Origin: Nitrospira sp. SG-bin2 | GTDB taxonomy: Bacteria > Nitrospirota > Nitrospiria > Nitrospirales > Nitrospiraceae | DNA length: 64,000 nucleotides | Assembly (NCBI GenBank): GCA_002083405.1 | Contig: LVWT01000049.1 | Coordinates: 124,001 to 188,000 of the forward strand | Reading direction: 5' to 3' | Shown: positions 40,927-50,240 of the stretch, in pieces | Numbering within the stretch: the stretch's first letter is position 1 | Layout: each line of letters begins with the position of its first letter | Notes under the pieces: generated by a model | Told to the model about the DNA's origin: nothing | Databases searched by the model: none | What the model saw: the letters and a program-made list of their open reading frames with translations, nothing else | Position numbers and translations under genes: made by a program

Positions 40927-42744
40927 ATGTCCTCTCTATCGAAAAGCGATAGCCTCCCCAACATACTAAGAGGTCTCTGGCAGCACCTCAGTGGCCGGCG
41001 TCAGAATCAGTTTAGGCTGCTCCTGGTTCTTATGCTGGTGAGTGCCTTTACCGAGATTGTGAGCTTGGGGGCCGTGCTGCCATTTATTGGAATCATCACT
41101 GCACCGGAGGTTGTATTTAAGAGTCCGATGGTCGCGGAACTGGTCCGGGTTTGGGGGGTCACATCAGCCGATCAATTGGTGTTGCCGTTCACGGTAGGTT
41201 TTGCAGTGGCTGCGTTGGTGGCGGGAGTAATCCGTCTCCTTCTCTTGTGGGCCAGTACCAGACTTGCTTTTGCCAGTGGCGCCGATTTGAGCATTGAAGT
41301 CTATCGTCGGACGCTGTACCAGCCCTATCAGGTGCATGTCGCCCGCAATAGCAGCGAGGTGATCAACGGCATCACAAACAAGGTCAACAGCGTGGTTTTC
41401 GGGGTGCTCTTGCCTGTACTAACATTGATGAGCTCCATGGTTTTGTTGGTGGCTGTCACCCTTGCGTTGATTGCCATTGATCCGGTCATGGCTTTTGCCA
41501 CGACGGTTGGCTTTGGTGCCACCTATGGAGCCATTGCCTGGGTGTTCAGGAGAAAACTCAATCGCAACAGTGAACGTATTGCCTATGAGCAGACGCAAGT
41601 GATTAAAGCGCTTCAAGAAGGGCTGGGTGGCATTCGTGATGTGCTCTTAGACGGGACTCAACCGGTGTACTGCGATGTTTACCGTCAGGCAGATCATCCG
41701 GCCCGGTTGGCGCAGGGGAATAATATCTTCATGGGGCATTGTCCTCGATATGCCATTGAGGCATTGGGGATGATCGTGATTGCCGCTCTGGCCTATAATT
41801 TGGGGCATCAGCCTGGCGGACTCGCCATGGTCTTGCCGGTACTTGGCGCGCTAGTGTTTGGCGCGCAACGCCTGCTGCCGGCTCTGCAGCAGGGCTATAA
41901 CGCGTGGGCAGTGATTGTTGGAAGTCATGCGTCAGTCGTTGATACGCTCGATTTACTGGAGCAGCCTCTTCCCGCGGAGTCTCTGCAACCTGCCCCGGCT
42001 CCGTTAGTATTTCACGACAAGATTATTTTTAACGCGGTCCGTTTTCGCTATAGCCCTGAAGGCCCTTGGGTATTGGATGGGCTCAGTCTCACAATCCCCA
42101 AAGGATCCCGGATCGGTTTTGTGGGGAGCACCGGCAGTGGGAAAAGCACCATGCTGGATTTGTTGATGGGGCTGCTCGTTCCTACCGAGGGGGATGTCTT
42201 GGTGGATGGTCAGCCCATCTTGGACAAGCGTCTTAGGGCCTGGCAGCGAACCATCTCCCATGTGCCCCAAAATATCTTCCTCGCGGATGCCAGCCTGGCC
42301 GAGAATATCGCTTTTGGTGTCCCGCTGGCGGCCATTGATGCACCGCGGGTCCAGCTGGCGGCGCGGCAAGCGCAAATTGCCGATTTCATCGAGAGCCGAC
42401 CGGAAGGATATGGTGCGCTTGTTGGAGAGCGCGGCATCCGGCTGAGCGGGGGGCAACGGCAACGAATCGGCATTGCTCGCGCCCTGTACAAGCGTGCGAG
42501 CGTGTTGGTGTTTGATGAGGCCACCAGTGCTCTCGATAATACGACTGAACAGTCAGTGATGGATGCCATTGATGGACTGGATCGTAATCTCACAATCCTG
42601 CTCATCGCTCACAGGCTTACCACCGTGCGACGCTGTGATGTAATCGTGGAGCTTGGCAGCGGCCGCATAGTCGCCCAAGGGTCATACGATCAGCTACTAA
42701 AGTCCAGTCCCACGTTCCGTCGGAATGCTCGGGTCGTTGGATAA
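40927..42744 (+). CDS. PglK/MsbA-like ABC transporter, probable polysaccharide flippase
   Basis: This 605-residue exporter-type ABC protein has six membrane helices (about 30-330) and an NBD with Walker A GSTGSGKSTM, signature LSGGQRQRIGIARAL, Walker B VLVFDEATSALD and HRLTTVRRCD. Its long, diverged membrane domain resembles PglK and other flippases that move undecaprenyl-linked sugars. Its setting inside the polysaccharide locus supports this; no wzx homologue was noticed in the window. A gap of 185 bases precedes it, possibly holding a promoter, though none was resolved. Confidence 0.85.
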   Translation: MSSLSKSDSLPNILRGLWQHLSGRRQNQFRLLLVLMLVSAFTEIVSLGAVLPFIGIITAPEVVFKSPMVAELVRVWGVTSADQLVLPFTVGFAVAALVAGVIRLLLLWASTRLAFASGADLSIEVYRRTLYQPYQVHVARNSSEVINGITNKVNSVVFGVLLPVLTLMSSMVLLVAVTLALIAIDPVMAFATTVGFGATYGAIAWVFRRKLNRNSERIAYEQTQVIKALQEGLGGIRDVLLDGTQPVYCDVYRQADHPARLAQGNNIFMGHCPRYAIEALGMIVIAALAYNLGHQPGGLAMVLPVLGALVFGAQRLLPALQQGYNAWAVIVGSHASVVDTLDLLEQPLPAESLQPAPAPLVFHDKIIFNAVRFRYSPEGPWVLDGLSLTIPKGSRIGFVGSTGSGKSTMLDLLMGLLVPTEGDVLVDGQPILDKRLRAWQRTISHVPQNIFLADASLAENIAFGVPLAAIDAPRVQLAARQAQIADFIESRPEGYGALVGERGIRLSGGQRQRIGIARALYKRASVLVFDEATSALDNTTEQSVMDAIDGLDRNLTILLIAHRLTTVRRCDVIVELGSGRIVAQGSYDQLLKSSPTFRRNARVVG

Positions 42745-42895
42745 GAGGCCGGGTTGAGGGGTTTCTTGGATTGATAGAAGCATGTTCCGAATACTGCACC
42801 TCACACGACAATCCGGGTCGATTTGCTAATCATTTGGATCGCCGGTGGGTACTGTATGGAATCTACTCCTGTGTGATGGATTCTCTTGCGGTTCG

Positions 42896-42917
42896 GGCCA
42901 CCCCGTGGCACGGGGCC
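42896..42917 (+). promoter_or_regulatory. Hairpin just upstream of the first glycosyltransferase gene
   Basis: GGCCACCCCG, loop TGGCA and CGGGGCC form a strong GC stem (CCCCG/CGGGG, with GG/CC extension) followed by only TTT. It lies about 20 bases before the start at 42938, in a 190-base gap without genes. It could be an attenuator or processing site for the antiterminator-controlled message, or incidental. Confidence 0.35.
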
Positions 42918-42937
42918 TTTCGCCGGAGTGCACGTTG

Positions 42938-44017
42938 ATGAAAGTTCTTTTTGTCGCCGGCGACGTCAGGCGGATCGGGGGAATTGAAAAGTTCAACAGA
43001 GATTTTCTTTCCGCGCTCGCTCACGCCGGGACAGACATCATTCTTGTTGAGCGACGAGAGGGACAGTTGTGGGCGAAGGTTTCTTTTGCCGCCAGATTCA
43101 TATGGCGGTTCTTCGTGGATCGCCCGGATTTTGTTTTCTGTGCGCATTTGAATTTTTCCCCGGTGTGCGCGTTTCTGAAGGCGTTGCGGGGAACGCCGTA
43201 CACGCTGGCTCTCTATGGAATTGAAGTGCTTGATGTGAAGAACTGCTTGAAGCGCCGTGGGATTTCAGATGCGCGGATGATCATTACGATTTCGGAATAT
43301 ACGAAGAAGTTGATTCTCAGGCAATTCCCGGAAGTCGAAGACCATATGTTCATGCTCCCGAGCGCTGTCGATGGGGACGCGTTTTTCATGAAAGAAAAAA
43401 GTCAGGTACTACTGGATCGATTTAAACTCGCAGAGCGCCCGATTATCCTCTCGCTAGCCAGACTTTCCACGCTTGAGCATAAAGGGCAGGATCGGGTGCT
43501 GAAAGCGCTTCCTCGTGTGCTGGAAAAGGTGCCTGATGCGATCTACCTCATTGTCGGAAGCGGTCAGGATGAGCGTGTGAGCGCAATCCTTGCAGAGCAT
43601 CCGGAACTTATGAAAAGTGTGGTCATGGCTGGGGCGGCAGCCGACCGTGAACGGGTCGATTATTACAATCTCGGAGATGTGTTTGTGCTCCCGTCAAAGT
43701 TCGAAGGTTTTGGCATTGTGTTTATCGAATCGTTAGCCTGTGGTGTTCCTGTTGTGGCAAGCGACGGGTACGGATGCCGTGAAGGGCTTCTCGGTGGCGA
43801 ATTAGGGCTGCTAGTTCAGCCTGACGATGTAGATTCGATTGCAGATGCAATCGTCACGATTCTGGCCAGGAAAACGCCCTGCAAATTGTTCGACCGCGAA
43901 TATTTGCGCAAACGAACGCTGGAGGTCTATGGCATCCGTGCGTGGAACGAACGTGTGGAAGCGTTGCTGGAATTGCTCGGCGCGTCCAAGCCGACGACAG
44001 GGAAAACTGCGGCATAA
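42938..44017 (+). CDS. Glycosyltransferase family 4 protein
   Basis: ATG 42938 (MKVLFVAGDVRRIGGIEKFN) gives 359 residues; upstream starts to 42845 lack a GT4-like beginning. The N-domain has the GGIEKF acceptor-side loop. The C-domain has PSKFEGFGIVFIESLACGVPVVASDGYG, with the Glu-x7-Glu motif of retaining GT4 enzymes, and VGSGQDE. Donor and acceptor are unknown. It starts the uninterrupted series of sugar-transfer genes and is followed 9 bases later by a GT2 gene. Confidence 0.9.
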   Translation: MKVLFVAGDVRRIGGIEKFNRDFLSALAHAGTDIILVERREGQLWAKVSFAARFIWRFFVDRPDFVFCAHLNFSPVCAFLKALRGTPYTLALYGIEVLDVKNCLKRRGISDARMIITISEYTKKLILRQFPEVEDHMFMLPSAVDGDAFFMKEKSQVLLDRFKLAERPIILSLARLSTLEHKGQDRVLKALPRVLEKVPDAIYLIVGSGQDERVSAILAEHPELMKSVVMAGAAADRERVDYYNLGDVFVLPSKFEGFGIVFIESLACGVPVVASDGYGCREGLLGGELGLLVQPDDVDSIADAIVTILARKTPCKLFDREYLRKRTLEVYGIRAWNERVEALLELLGASKPTTGKTAA

Positions 44018-44026
44018 GCCCTTGAT

Positions 44027-45052
44027 ATGAGCCAGCCGGTTTTCGCGTCAATCTGTATCTTGAGTTACAACCGGCCAGAGTTACTTCTGCGGCTGCTGAA
44101 AACCATTGATGTATCTCGAGGAGACGAGATTGAAGTGGTGGTGTGCGAGGACTCCAGTCCGAGGCAGCAGGAAATACGAGACGTTGTCGCCGGATTTAGA
44201 TCGGACCGCTCGTATTCAGTGGTGTATTTGGAGAACAAGAAAAATATTGGATATGACGGAACGTTTTGTGAATTAGCCAAGCATGCAAGTGGAACCTGGC
44301 TGATCTTCATGGGTGATGACGACGAGTTTGTGCCGGGTGCCATTGATAAGGTCTTGGGCTTTTTGCATGGCCACCCTGGGCTAGGGTACGTGATGAAATC
44401 GCACTATCTGATTTACGACGAAAAGAGGAAAGAACGATTTCGATATTTTCAGCAGTCAATGTTCTTCGAGCCGGGGGTTGAAGCCTATGTTGAGCTGTTC
44501 CGGAAGAGCGTCTATATCGCAGGGTTTACGATTCGCCGGGAGTATGCTGCTCCTTTTCTGACAGACCGGTTTGATGGAACGATGCTCATTCAGCTCTATT
44601 TGCTTGCCGAAGTGGTGTTGCGGCATCCCTCGGCGTATTTTGATGAGCCCTTTACGCAGCAGTACGCCTCTCATGAGCACAACGTGGGCGATGTCATGTT
44701 CGATCGAGAGAAGGGGACATTCATCCCTCGTCGCCCCACCCTTGAAATTTCATTGAACTTTCTGAAAAGTTTTTCCCGCATCACGGAGTTTGTAGACCAA
44801 CAACATGCGATTGCGTCCACTGAGCGTATCAAAAAGGATATGTCCAAATATTTTTACCCGAGCTTGGCCGTTCATCGGAACTCAGGATTGAAGGCGTTTT
44901 TTCAATACGTCCGCGAGCTCAACAAGTTGGGATTTAATGCCTCCTACTTGTACTACCTCTATGTCGTGCTGCTGGTGGTGCTGGGTAAGAGGGTCTGTGA
45001 TTGGGGGATTTTTCAACTTAAGAGGGTATTGGGTCACACGCCGAGATTGTAA
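44027..45052 (+). CDS. Glycosyltransferase family 2 protein
   Basis: The 341-residue protein has the GT-A fold: ASICILSYNRPELLLRLLKTI, VVVCEDSSPRQQE, KNIGYDGTFCELA and IFMGDDDEFVPGAI with the DDD metal-binding motif. A C-terminal hydrophobic helix (about 300-325, YLYYLYVVLLVVLGKR) may attach it to the membrane. Sugar specificity is unknown. The next gene is a methyltransferase 9 bases downstream. Confidence 0.88.
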   Translation: MSQPVFASICILSYNRPELLLRLLKTIDVSRGDEIEVVVCEDSSPRQQEIRDVVAGFRSDRSYSVVYLENKKNIGYDGTFCELAKHASGTWLIFMGDDDEFVPGAIDKVLGFLHGHPGLGYVMKSHYLIYDEKRKERFRYFQQSMFFEPGVEAYVELFRKSVYIAGFTIRREYAAPFLTDRFDGTMLIQLYLLAEVVLRHPSAYFDEPFTQQYASHEHNVGDVMFDREKGTFIPRRPTLEISLNFLKSFSRITEFVDQQHAIASTERIKKDMSKYFYPSLAVHRNSGLKAFFQYVRELNKLGFNASYLYYLYVVLLVVLGKRVCDWGIFQLKRVLGHTPRL

Positions 45053-45061
45053 GGGAGCACA

Positions 45062-45979
45062 GTGAAACAGATCATGATAAGTGCGTCTGTAGCAGCCGAA
45101 AGTCTGCCGATGCGGGTATTCAGAAAGCTTGGAATGGATCCAATTGCGTGGTCGTTGCGCCGGTTGTATTGTCCGGTCGGCAGGGAGGCGCTCGTGTTGG
45201 AGGTTGGAAGTGGCGCGTCCCCCTATTTCAGGGCCAATGTGCTGTGCGATGCTTATGAGGAAACTCAGGAGAGATTCTACGCCCATCTTGTACACGATCG
45301 GCCGACTATTCTGGCATTTGGCGAGCGATTGCCGTTCAAGGACGGGAGTTTCGATTTTGTGATTGCTTCACATGTACTCGAACATTCCGCCGAACCCGAG
45401 AAGTTTCTGAGCGAGATTCAGCGCGTGGGGAAGGCGGGATATATTGAAGTGCCCGATGCATTCATGGAGCGATTGACGCACTACGGTTTTCATCGTCTGG
45501 AGATCAGCGACGTTGATAATCAGCTTGTCATTAGAAAGAAGAAGCATTACATCCAGGACGAAGAAGTTGTCGGGCTGTTTCATAACAAGGCGCGGTCCAT
45601 TTTCCCGAACTGGGTGTCCCGATTTCCCTTCCATTTCCATGTCCGGTATTTTTGGAATAGGGAGAGCGGCGGAATCAAGTATCGGATTCTGAACCCGGCG
45701 TGCGATGCGAGTTGGGAGGGGCCACAGTCAAGCGCAGCCGAGCTCGTTCAGAACCCGGCACCGATGGCGATTGTCAAACAGCGGATTCTGGCAGTCATTC
45801 GGAGGCTGTTTTCCCAGAACAGCAGGAATAAATCGCTAGATCTACTGAGTCTGCTGGAGTGCCCGAACTGCCATAGGCAATCCTTCAAGTTGCAGGGTGG
45901 CTATGCCGTATGTGAGGGGTGTCAGGCCAAACATTCGGTGTACTTGCCGTGCGGTAACGGCAATTCCATCCCGGCATGA
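45062..45979 (+). CDS. SAM-dependent methyltransferase with C-terminal zinc-ribbon
   Basis: The 305-residue protein has a class I fold: VLEVGSGASPYFRANV (SAM loop), then PFKDGSFDFVIASHVLEHSAEPEKFL and IEVPDAFMERLT. Residues 265-305 form a Trm112-like zinc-ribbon (LLECPNCHRQS, CEGCQ). This combination is seen in methyltransferases of polysaccharide clusters. It overlaps the next gene by 4 bases (ATGA). Confidence 0.85.
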   Translation: MKQIMISASVAAESLPMRVFRKLGMDPIAWSLRRLYCPVGREALVLEVGSGASPYFRANVLCDAYEETQERFYAHLVHDRPTILAFGERLPFKDGSFDFVIASHVLEHSAEPEKFLSEIQRVGKAGYIEVPDAFMERLTHYGFHRLEISDVDNQLVIRKKKHYIQDEEVVGLFHNKARSIFPNWVSRFPFHFHVRYFWNRESGGIKYRILNPACDASWEGPQSSAAELVQNPAPMAIVKQRILAVIRRLFSQNSRNKSLDLLSLLECPNCHRQSFKLQGGYAVCEGCQAKHSVYLPCGNGNSIPA

Positions 45980-47007
45980 GTCGCATTCTCTTTATCGGTG
46001 ATCTGAATGAGTATGGGAGAGGATTCCAGCGCTATCGGACATTAGAAGGCCTCGGACATGAGGTCGTGGCCGTGTCTCATACAAAAGTATCATCCCCAGG
46101 TCGTATTGATCCTCCTACTTTTCTCTATCGAGTGCGCTGGAAACTGAAAATCCCGATCGATGACATGTGTGTCAATGGGCAGGCCCGCGCTGTCCTTCGA
46201 TCCGCCCCGTTCGATGTCGTATGGATTGAGAAAGGAAATATGATGTGGCCGTGGACCTTGCGGCACATCAAGGCCCAGATGCCTTCCGTGAGGTTGGTAT
46301 CGTGCTCTGAAGACGATATGTTTGCCTGGCACGGACATTCGATGTGGTATCGCTGGGGCTTACGGTATTATGACGTTGTGTTTACGACGAAGCGATATAA
46401 CCTCAGCGAGCTGAAATTGTGGGGCGCTCAGCAAACGAGGCTTTTTCTTGATTCATACGATGAGCGCGTGCATCGGCCTATTCCCTTGACCGCTAAGGAT
46501 CTGGCGAGATTTTCTTGCAACGTGAGTGCAATCGGCGCGTATGAGAAGGAACGAGCCGAATCATTATTGCATCTTGCCGAACGCGGGGTGCAGGTGGCTG
46601 TGTGGGGCAATGGATGGAGTGGATGGGTGAATCGACACCCGCGCCTTGTCGTGAAGAACGAGTTTCTTTTCGGCGAGGACTATTCGAAAGCTATTTGCGC
46701 CACAAAGATCAATCTGAATTTCCTGCGCAAAGTGAATCGGGATGAAGTGACAAGCCGCAGCGTGGAAATTCCCGCCTGCGGCGGGTTCATGCTTGCGGAG
46801 AGAACCGGCCGGCATGGGGAATTTTTTGAAGAGGGAAAAGAGGCGGAATTCTTCTCGTCAAACGATGAACTCTTAGCCAAGATCACGTATTATCTTGCCT
46901 ACGATGAGGAGCGGGGACGGATTGCGCGTGCCGGGCGTGAACGCTGTGTGAAGAGCGGCTACAGTATGCGTGTTCAGTTGAGGCAAATGATTGAAGCAAT
47001 TTCTTGA
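45976..47007 (+). CDS. CgeB-like glycosyltransferase
   Basis: The 343-residue protein begins RILFIGDLNEYGRGFQRYRTL and has a GT-B fold like the CgeB/DUF3880 group: FDVVWIEKGNMMWPWTLRHI, SEDDMFAWHGHSMWYRWGLRYYDVVFTTKRYNL region and, near the end, CATKINLNFLRKVNRDEVTSRSVEIPACGGFML region, where EIPACGGFML is the usual C-terminal signature. It shares ATGA with the methyltransferase upstream. Donor unknown. Confidence 0.82.
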   Translation: MSRILFIGDLNEYGRGFQRYRTLEGLGHEVVAVSHTKVSSPGRIDPPTFLYRVRWKLKIPIDDMCVNGQARAVLRSAPFDVVWIEKGNMMWPWTLRHIKAQMPSVRLVSCSEDDMFAWHGHSMWYRWGLRYYDVVFTTKRYNLSELKLWGAQQTRLFLDSYDERVHRPIPLTAKDLARFSCNVSAIGAYEKERAESLLHLAERGVQVAVWGNGWSGWVNRHPRLVVKNEFLFGEDYSKAICATKINLNFLRKVNRDEVTSRSVEIPACGGFMLAERTGRHGEFFEEGKEAEFFSSNDELLAKITYYLAYDEERGRIARAGRERCVKSGYSMRVQLRQMIEAIS

Positions 47008-47070
47008 AGAGTGCAACCGTCTTTCGCAAGCGTGTTTCTCTCGGCGTTCCACATTGAAGAAAGACTTGCT

Positions 47071-47823
47071 ATGAGCACGGTGTTGTGCCGGCTGCTGCAA
47101 TCGGTCACGAGATATTATTACCGTACAAAGCTCATGCTGTGGGCGTATGTTTATTTGCCAAAGACCCTGTATGTGGCCGATTCAGATGTGGCCATCTCAG
47201 CGAGATGTTGGGAGGTCGCGATTCCGTGCCGAATCGATACGACTGAAGTGCGCTACCAGGGGAGAGGGCGCGATACGGGCAGATTGTATTACGAGCCGGG
47301 GGAAGTTCCGTACTTTAGGGAGTTGCTGAAGGGTCGGAATACGTTCTTTGATGTAGGTGCAAATATTGGATTCTACAGTTATCTTGCCGCAGCGGCAGGA
47401 GTCACGAAGATAGTGGCCTTCGAGCTTACGCCGGAATACGCAAGGTTTACTCGTGATTCCTTTAAGCGAAACCGGATCACGGGCGATGTTGTGAATCGGG
47501 CTGTCGGAAACCCTCTCGGAAGAGCCAGCTATTCCGATCCGCTTGCCGGAGCCGATGGTGAGATGCTGTCGTTGGATGAATATGCACGTACGCATAACGC
47601 TTATCCAGATATCATTAAGATGGATATTGAGGGGTATGAGTTGGATGCACTTCGCAATGCTCACGAAATATTGTTGCGGAAGCCCGCACTGGATATTTCG
47701 ATACACTCGAGTTTTTTGTTGAGCCGTGGGCAGTCTACAGAGGATGTGTTGACTCTTCTAGCCGGGTATGGGTATCGGATTATCTGGAGCGGCGGCGATA
47801 CGTATTTTATGAGGGCAGACTAA
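47071..47823 (+). CDS. FkbM-family methyltransferase
   Basis: From ATG 47071, with AAGAAAG upstream, the product has 250 residues; GTG 47011 would add 20. The FkbM core is present: FFDVGANIGFYSYLAAAAGV, VVAFELTPEYARFTRDSFKRN, NRAVGNPLG and DIIKMDIEGYELDALRNAHEIL. This SAM-dependent family O-methylates sugars and other small molecules; here a glycan sugar is likely. It is one of three FkbM genes in the locus. Confidence 0.87.
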   Translation: MSTVLCRLLQSVTRYYYRTKLMLWAYVYLPKTLYVADSDVAISARCWEVAIPCRIDTTEVRYQGRGRDTGRLYYEPGEVPYFRELLKGRNTFFDVGANIGFYSYLAAAAGVTKIVAFELTPEYARFTRDSFKRNRITGDVVNRAVGNPLGRASYSDPLAGADGEMLSLDEYARTHNAYPDIIKMDIEGYELDALRNAHEILLRKPALDISIHSSFLLSRGQSTEDVLTLLAGYGYRIIWSGGDTYFMRAD

Positions 47824-47856
47824 GGTAGGAGCTCACACTTTACGAAAGCGGTAATC

Positions 47857-49134
47857 ATGAACAGTGTCAATTTCAAGGCAATTGATCGGTGCAGAGTCTG
47901 CGGAGGCAGGAAGCTGACAAGTATTCTGTCGCTCGGGGACTTGTACGTTTCCGACTTTCTCGACGTGCCAGACAAGTCGAAGGGCATCAAGGCGCCCCTC
48001 GAACTGGTGCTGTGTAATCAAAATGAGGGGGGCTGCGGGTTGCTGCAGCTTCGGCACACGGTTTCTGCCGAAGCGATGTACCGAAATTATTGGTACCGAT
48101 CGGGTATCAATAAAACCATGACTGACGAGCTGAATAGCATTGCTGAGAAGGCTGCCAAGATCGGGAATCTTCAGCCGAACGACTATGTCATCGATATTGG
48201 CGCAAATGACGGCACATTGCTCCGGGGGTATAAGGTCGCCGGGCTCAAGACCATCGGGTTCGAGCCGGCAAGAAACCTGGAGGCGTTTGGAACGCAGGGA
48301 ACGACAAAGATCATCGTGGATTTCTTTAATGCCGATGTCTGGAAGAAAACGTTTGGGACAGATCGGGCCAAAATTATTACCGCCATCGGGATGTTTTACG
48401 ATCTAGACGATCCCAATGTCTTTGTCTCCGATATTGTGAAGTGTCTGGATGATGAGGGCTTGCTGATCATCCAGATGATGTATCTCCCGTCTTTCTTGGA
48501 GCGTAATGCCTTCGACGGAATCTGCCATGAGCATCTTGAGTATTACTCCTTGCAATCCCTTGAACGGCTCCTGGATCGACATGGGCTCATGGTGTGTGAT
48601 GTTGAGATGCGAGAGCATATCAATGAGGGCAGTGTGCGCGTCTTCATCAAGAAGGCTGGTTCTGGCCGTTCCCTCAGTCTTGATACGGGGGCCGAGGGGC
48701 GGGTCGCTGCCCTGCGAGCCAAGGAGGCCAGTCTTGGCCTTGACCATCAGCAGACCTATGACGCGCTCGTAAAGCGAATTCTGGATGCGAAGGAACAGGT
48801 CGTCACATTGATACGACAAGAGGTGGCAAAGGGTAAGAAGGTGCATGGATATGCCGCTTCGACGAAGGGCAATACGACACTCCAGTTTTATGGCCTGACA
48901 CCGGACTTGATCGAAGCCATCGCGGATAGAAACCTTCAAAAATGGGGTAAATATACGGCAGGAACCGGCATTCCAGTTATTTCAGAAGATGAATCCAGGG
49001 CTCGAAAGCCGGATTATTATTTTCTTTTGGCGTGGCATTTCTTGCCGGAATTTCTGACCCGAGAGGAGGAATTTCTTCGTAAGGGCGGAAAGTTTATCGT
49101 TCCGATGCCGGAATTTAGAGTGATAGGAAGCTAG
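47857..49134 (+). CDS. Sugar C-methyltransferase-like protein (Methyltransf_13/14 architecture)
   Basis: The 425-residue protein has three parts: an N-terminal zinc-binding segment (CRVCGGRKLTSILSLGDLYVSDF), a SAM-binding core (VIDIGANDGTLLRGYKVAG, MFYDLDDPNVFVSDIVKCL, then ICHEHLEYYSLQSLERLL) and a C-terminal Rossmann-like domain (GYAASTKGNTTLQFYGL, VPMPEFRVI). This is the arrangement of TylC3/NovU-type enzymes that C-methylate keto-sugar nucleotides. The substrate may be a product of the dehydratase at 39656 or 49148. Confidence 0.9.
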   Translation: MNSVNFKAIDRCRVCGGRKLTSILSLGDLYVSDFLDVPDKSKGIKAPLELVLCNQNEGGCGLLQLRHTVSAEAMYRNYWYRSGINKTMTDELNSIAEKAAKIGNLQPNDYVIDIGANDGTLLRGYKVAGLKTIGFEPARNLEAFGTQGTTKIIVDFFNADVWKKTFGTDRAKIITAIGMFYDLDDPNVFVSDIVKCLDDEGLLIIQMMYLPSFLERNAFDGICHEHLEYYSLQSLERLLDRHGLMVCDVEMREHINEGSVRVFIKKAGSGRSLSLDTGAEGRVAALRAKEASLGLDHQQTYDALVKRILDAKEQVVTLIRQEVAKGKKVHGYAASTKGNTTLQFYGLTPDLIEAIADRNLQKWGKYTAGTGIPVISEDESRARKPDYYFLLAWHFLPEFLTREEEFLRKGGKFIVPMPEFRVIGS

Positions 49135-49147
49135 GCACGGTATTCCT

Positions 49148-50167
49148 ATGAATAAAGAAACGAAAGTTGCCGTAATTACAGGAGTGAATGGCCAGGACGG
49201 TTCTTATCTGGCGGAACTCTTACTCGAAAAAGGTTACGCGGTACATGGGTTATTGCGTCCTCCCTCAATAAGCGAGAGCGGAAATTCTTTCTCCAATATC
49301 GGTCATCTTCTGCCGAGCCCACAGCTGACGGTCCATCGTGTTGACATCACGGACGAGAACTCGCTTAAGAAGGTCGTGTGTGCAATAGAGCCGAGCGAAA
49401 TATATCACCTGGCTGCACAAAGCCATACGCCAAAGTCATTTGAGAATCCTTGGGGGACATTCCAGGCAAATACCCATAGCACCCTCTCGCTTCTGTCGGT
49501 CATTAAAGACGTGATGCCGCGGACTAGATTTTATTTTGCCGCGAGTAGTGAGCTGTTTGGAGATGCGGTTGAGTCCCCGCAGAGCGAAGTTACCCCGTTT
49601 AATCCAAACTCCCCCTATGGGATTTCAAAAATTGCCGGATATTATTTGACTAAACTTTATCGGAGAAAATATTCGATTTTTGCATGCTCAGGGATTTGTT
49701 TTAGCCACGAGTCTCCTCGTCGCGCCGATATTTTCGTCACAAGGAAAATTACTTTAACTGCTGCGCGTATCAAGTACGGCCTGGCCGAAAAACTAATTCT
49801 GGGTAATTTAGAGACGAAGCGTGATTGGGGATATTCCGGGGATTTTGTTGAGGCAATTTGGGCGATGCTCCAGCAGGATTTGCCAGATGACTATGTAATC
49901 GGCACTCAGGAGAACCACACGATACAAGAATTTGTTGAGCGGGCATTTGCTTATGCGGGGCTCGATTGGACGCGGTATGTTGTTGTAGATCCCCAGTTGT
50001 ATAGGCCTGCCGAAGCAACTCCATGGCTCGCAGATACAACGAAAGCTAGGCGCCATTTAGGCTGGAAGCCTAAGACATCCTTTAGTGAGCTCATAGCAAT
50101 GATGATGGACAACGATCTTGCAATCGCGCGAGGGGAAAGAAATCGACCTGATACTCGTAACCATTGA
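49148..50167 (+). CDS. GDP-mannose 4,6-dehydratase-family protein
   Basis: The 339-residue SDR protein resembles Gmd: VITGVNGQDGSYLAELLLEKGY, IYHLAAQSHTPKSFENPWGTF region, FAASSELFGD, the YxxxK dyad in NSPYGISKIAGYYL, and HESPRRADIFVTRKIT. It is clearly diverged from the 39656 gene, for example in the segment after the first strand (LRPPSISESG). It may act on another GDP- or CDP-hexose. Codon use looks AT-richer than in the flanking 40-47 kb genes, suggesting later acquisition. It lies 13 bases after the C-methyltransferase gene. Confidence 0.88.
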   Translation: MNKETKVAVITGVNGQDGSYLAELLLEKGYAVHGLLRPPSISESGNSFSNIGHLLPSPQLTVHRVDITDENSLKKVVCAIEPSEIYHLAAQSHTPKSFENPWGTFQANTHSTLSLLSVIKDVMPRTRFYFAASSELFGDAVESPQSEVTPFNPNSPYGISKIAGYYLTKLYRRKYSIFACSGICFSHESPRRADIFVTRKITLTAARIKYGLAEKLILGNLETKRDWGYSGDFVEAIWAMLQQDLPDDYVIGTQENHTIQEFVERAFAYAGLDWTRYVVVDPQLYRPAEATPWLADTTKARRHLGWKPKTSFSELIAMMMDNDLAIARGERNRPDTRNH

Positions 50168-50240
50168 ATCGTGATGGCAGCTGGCATGCCACGGAAGTTG
50201 CTCTGACGCTACGGAGAAACGCCTTGATTGGGGAATGTTG

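Noticed and set aside
50175..50200. TGGCAT...TTGCT resembling a sigma-54 promoter before the FkbM gene
   Set aside because: Spacing between GG and GC is 15 bases instead of 10.
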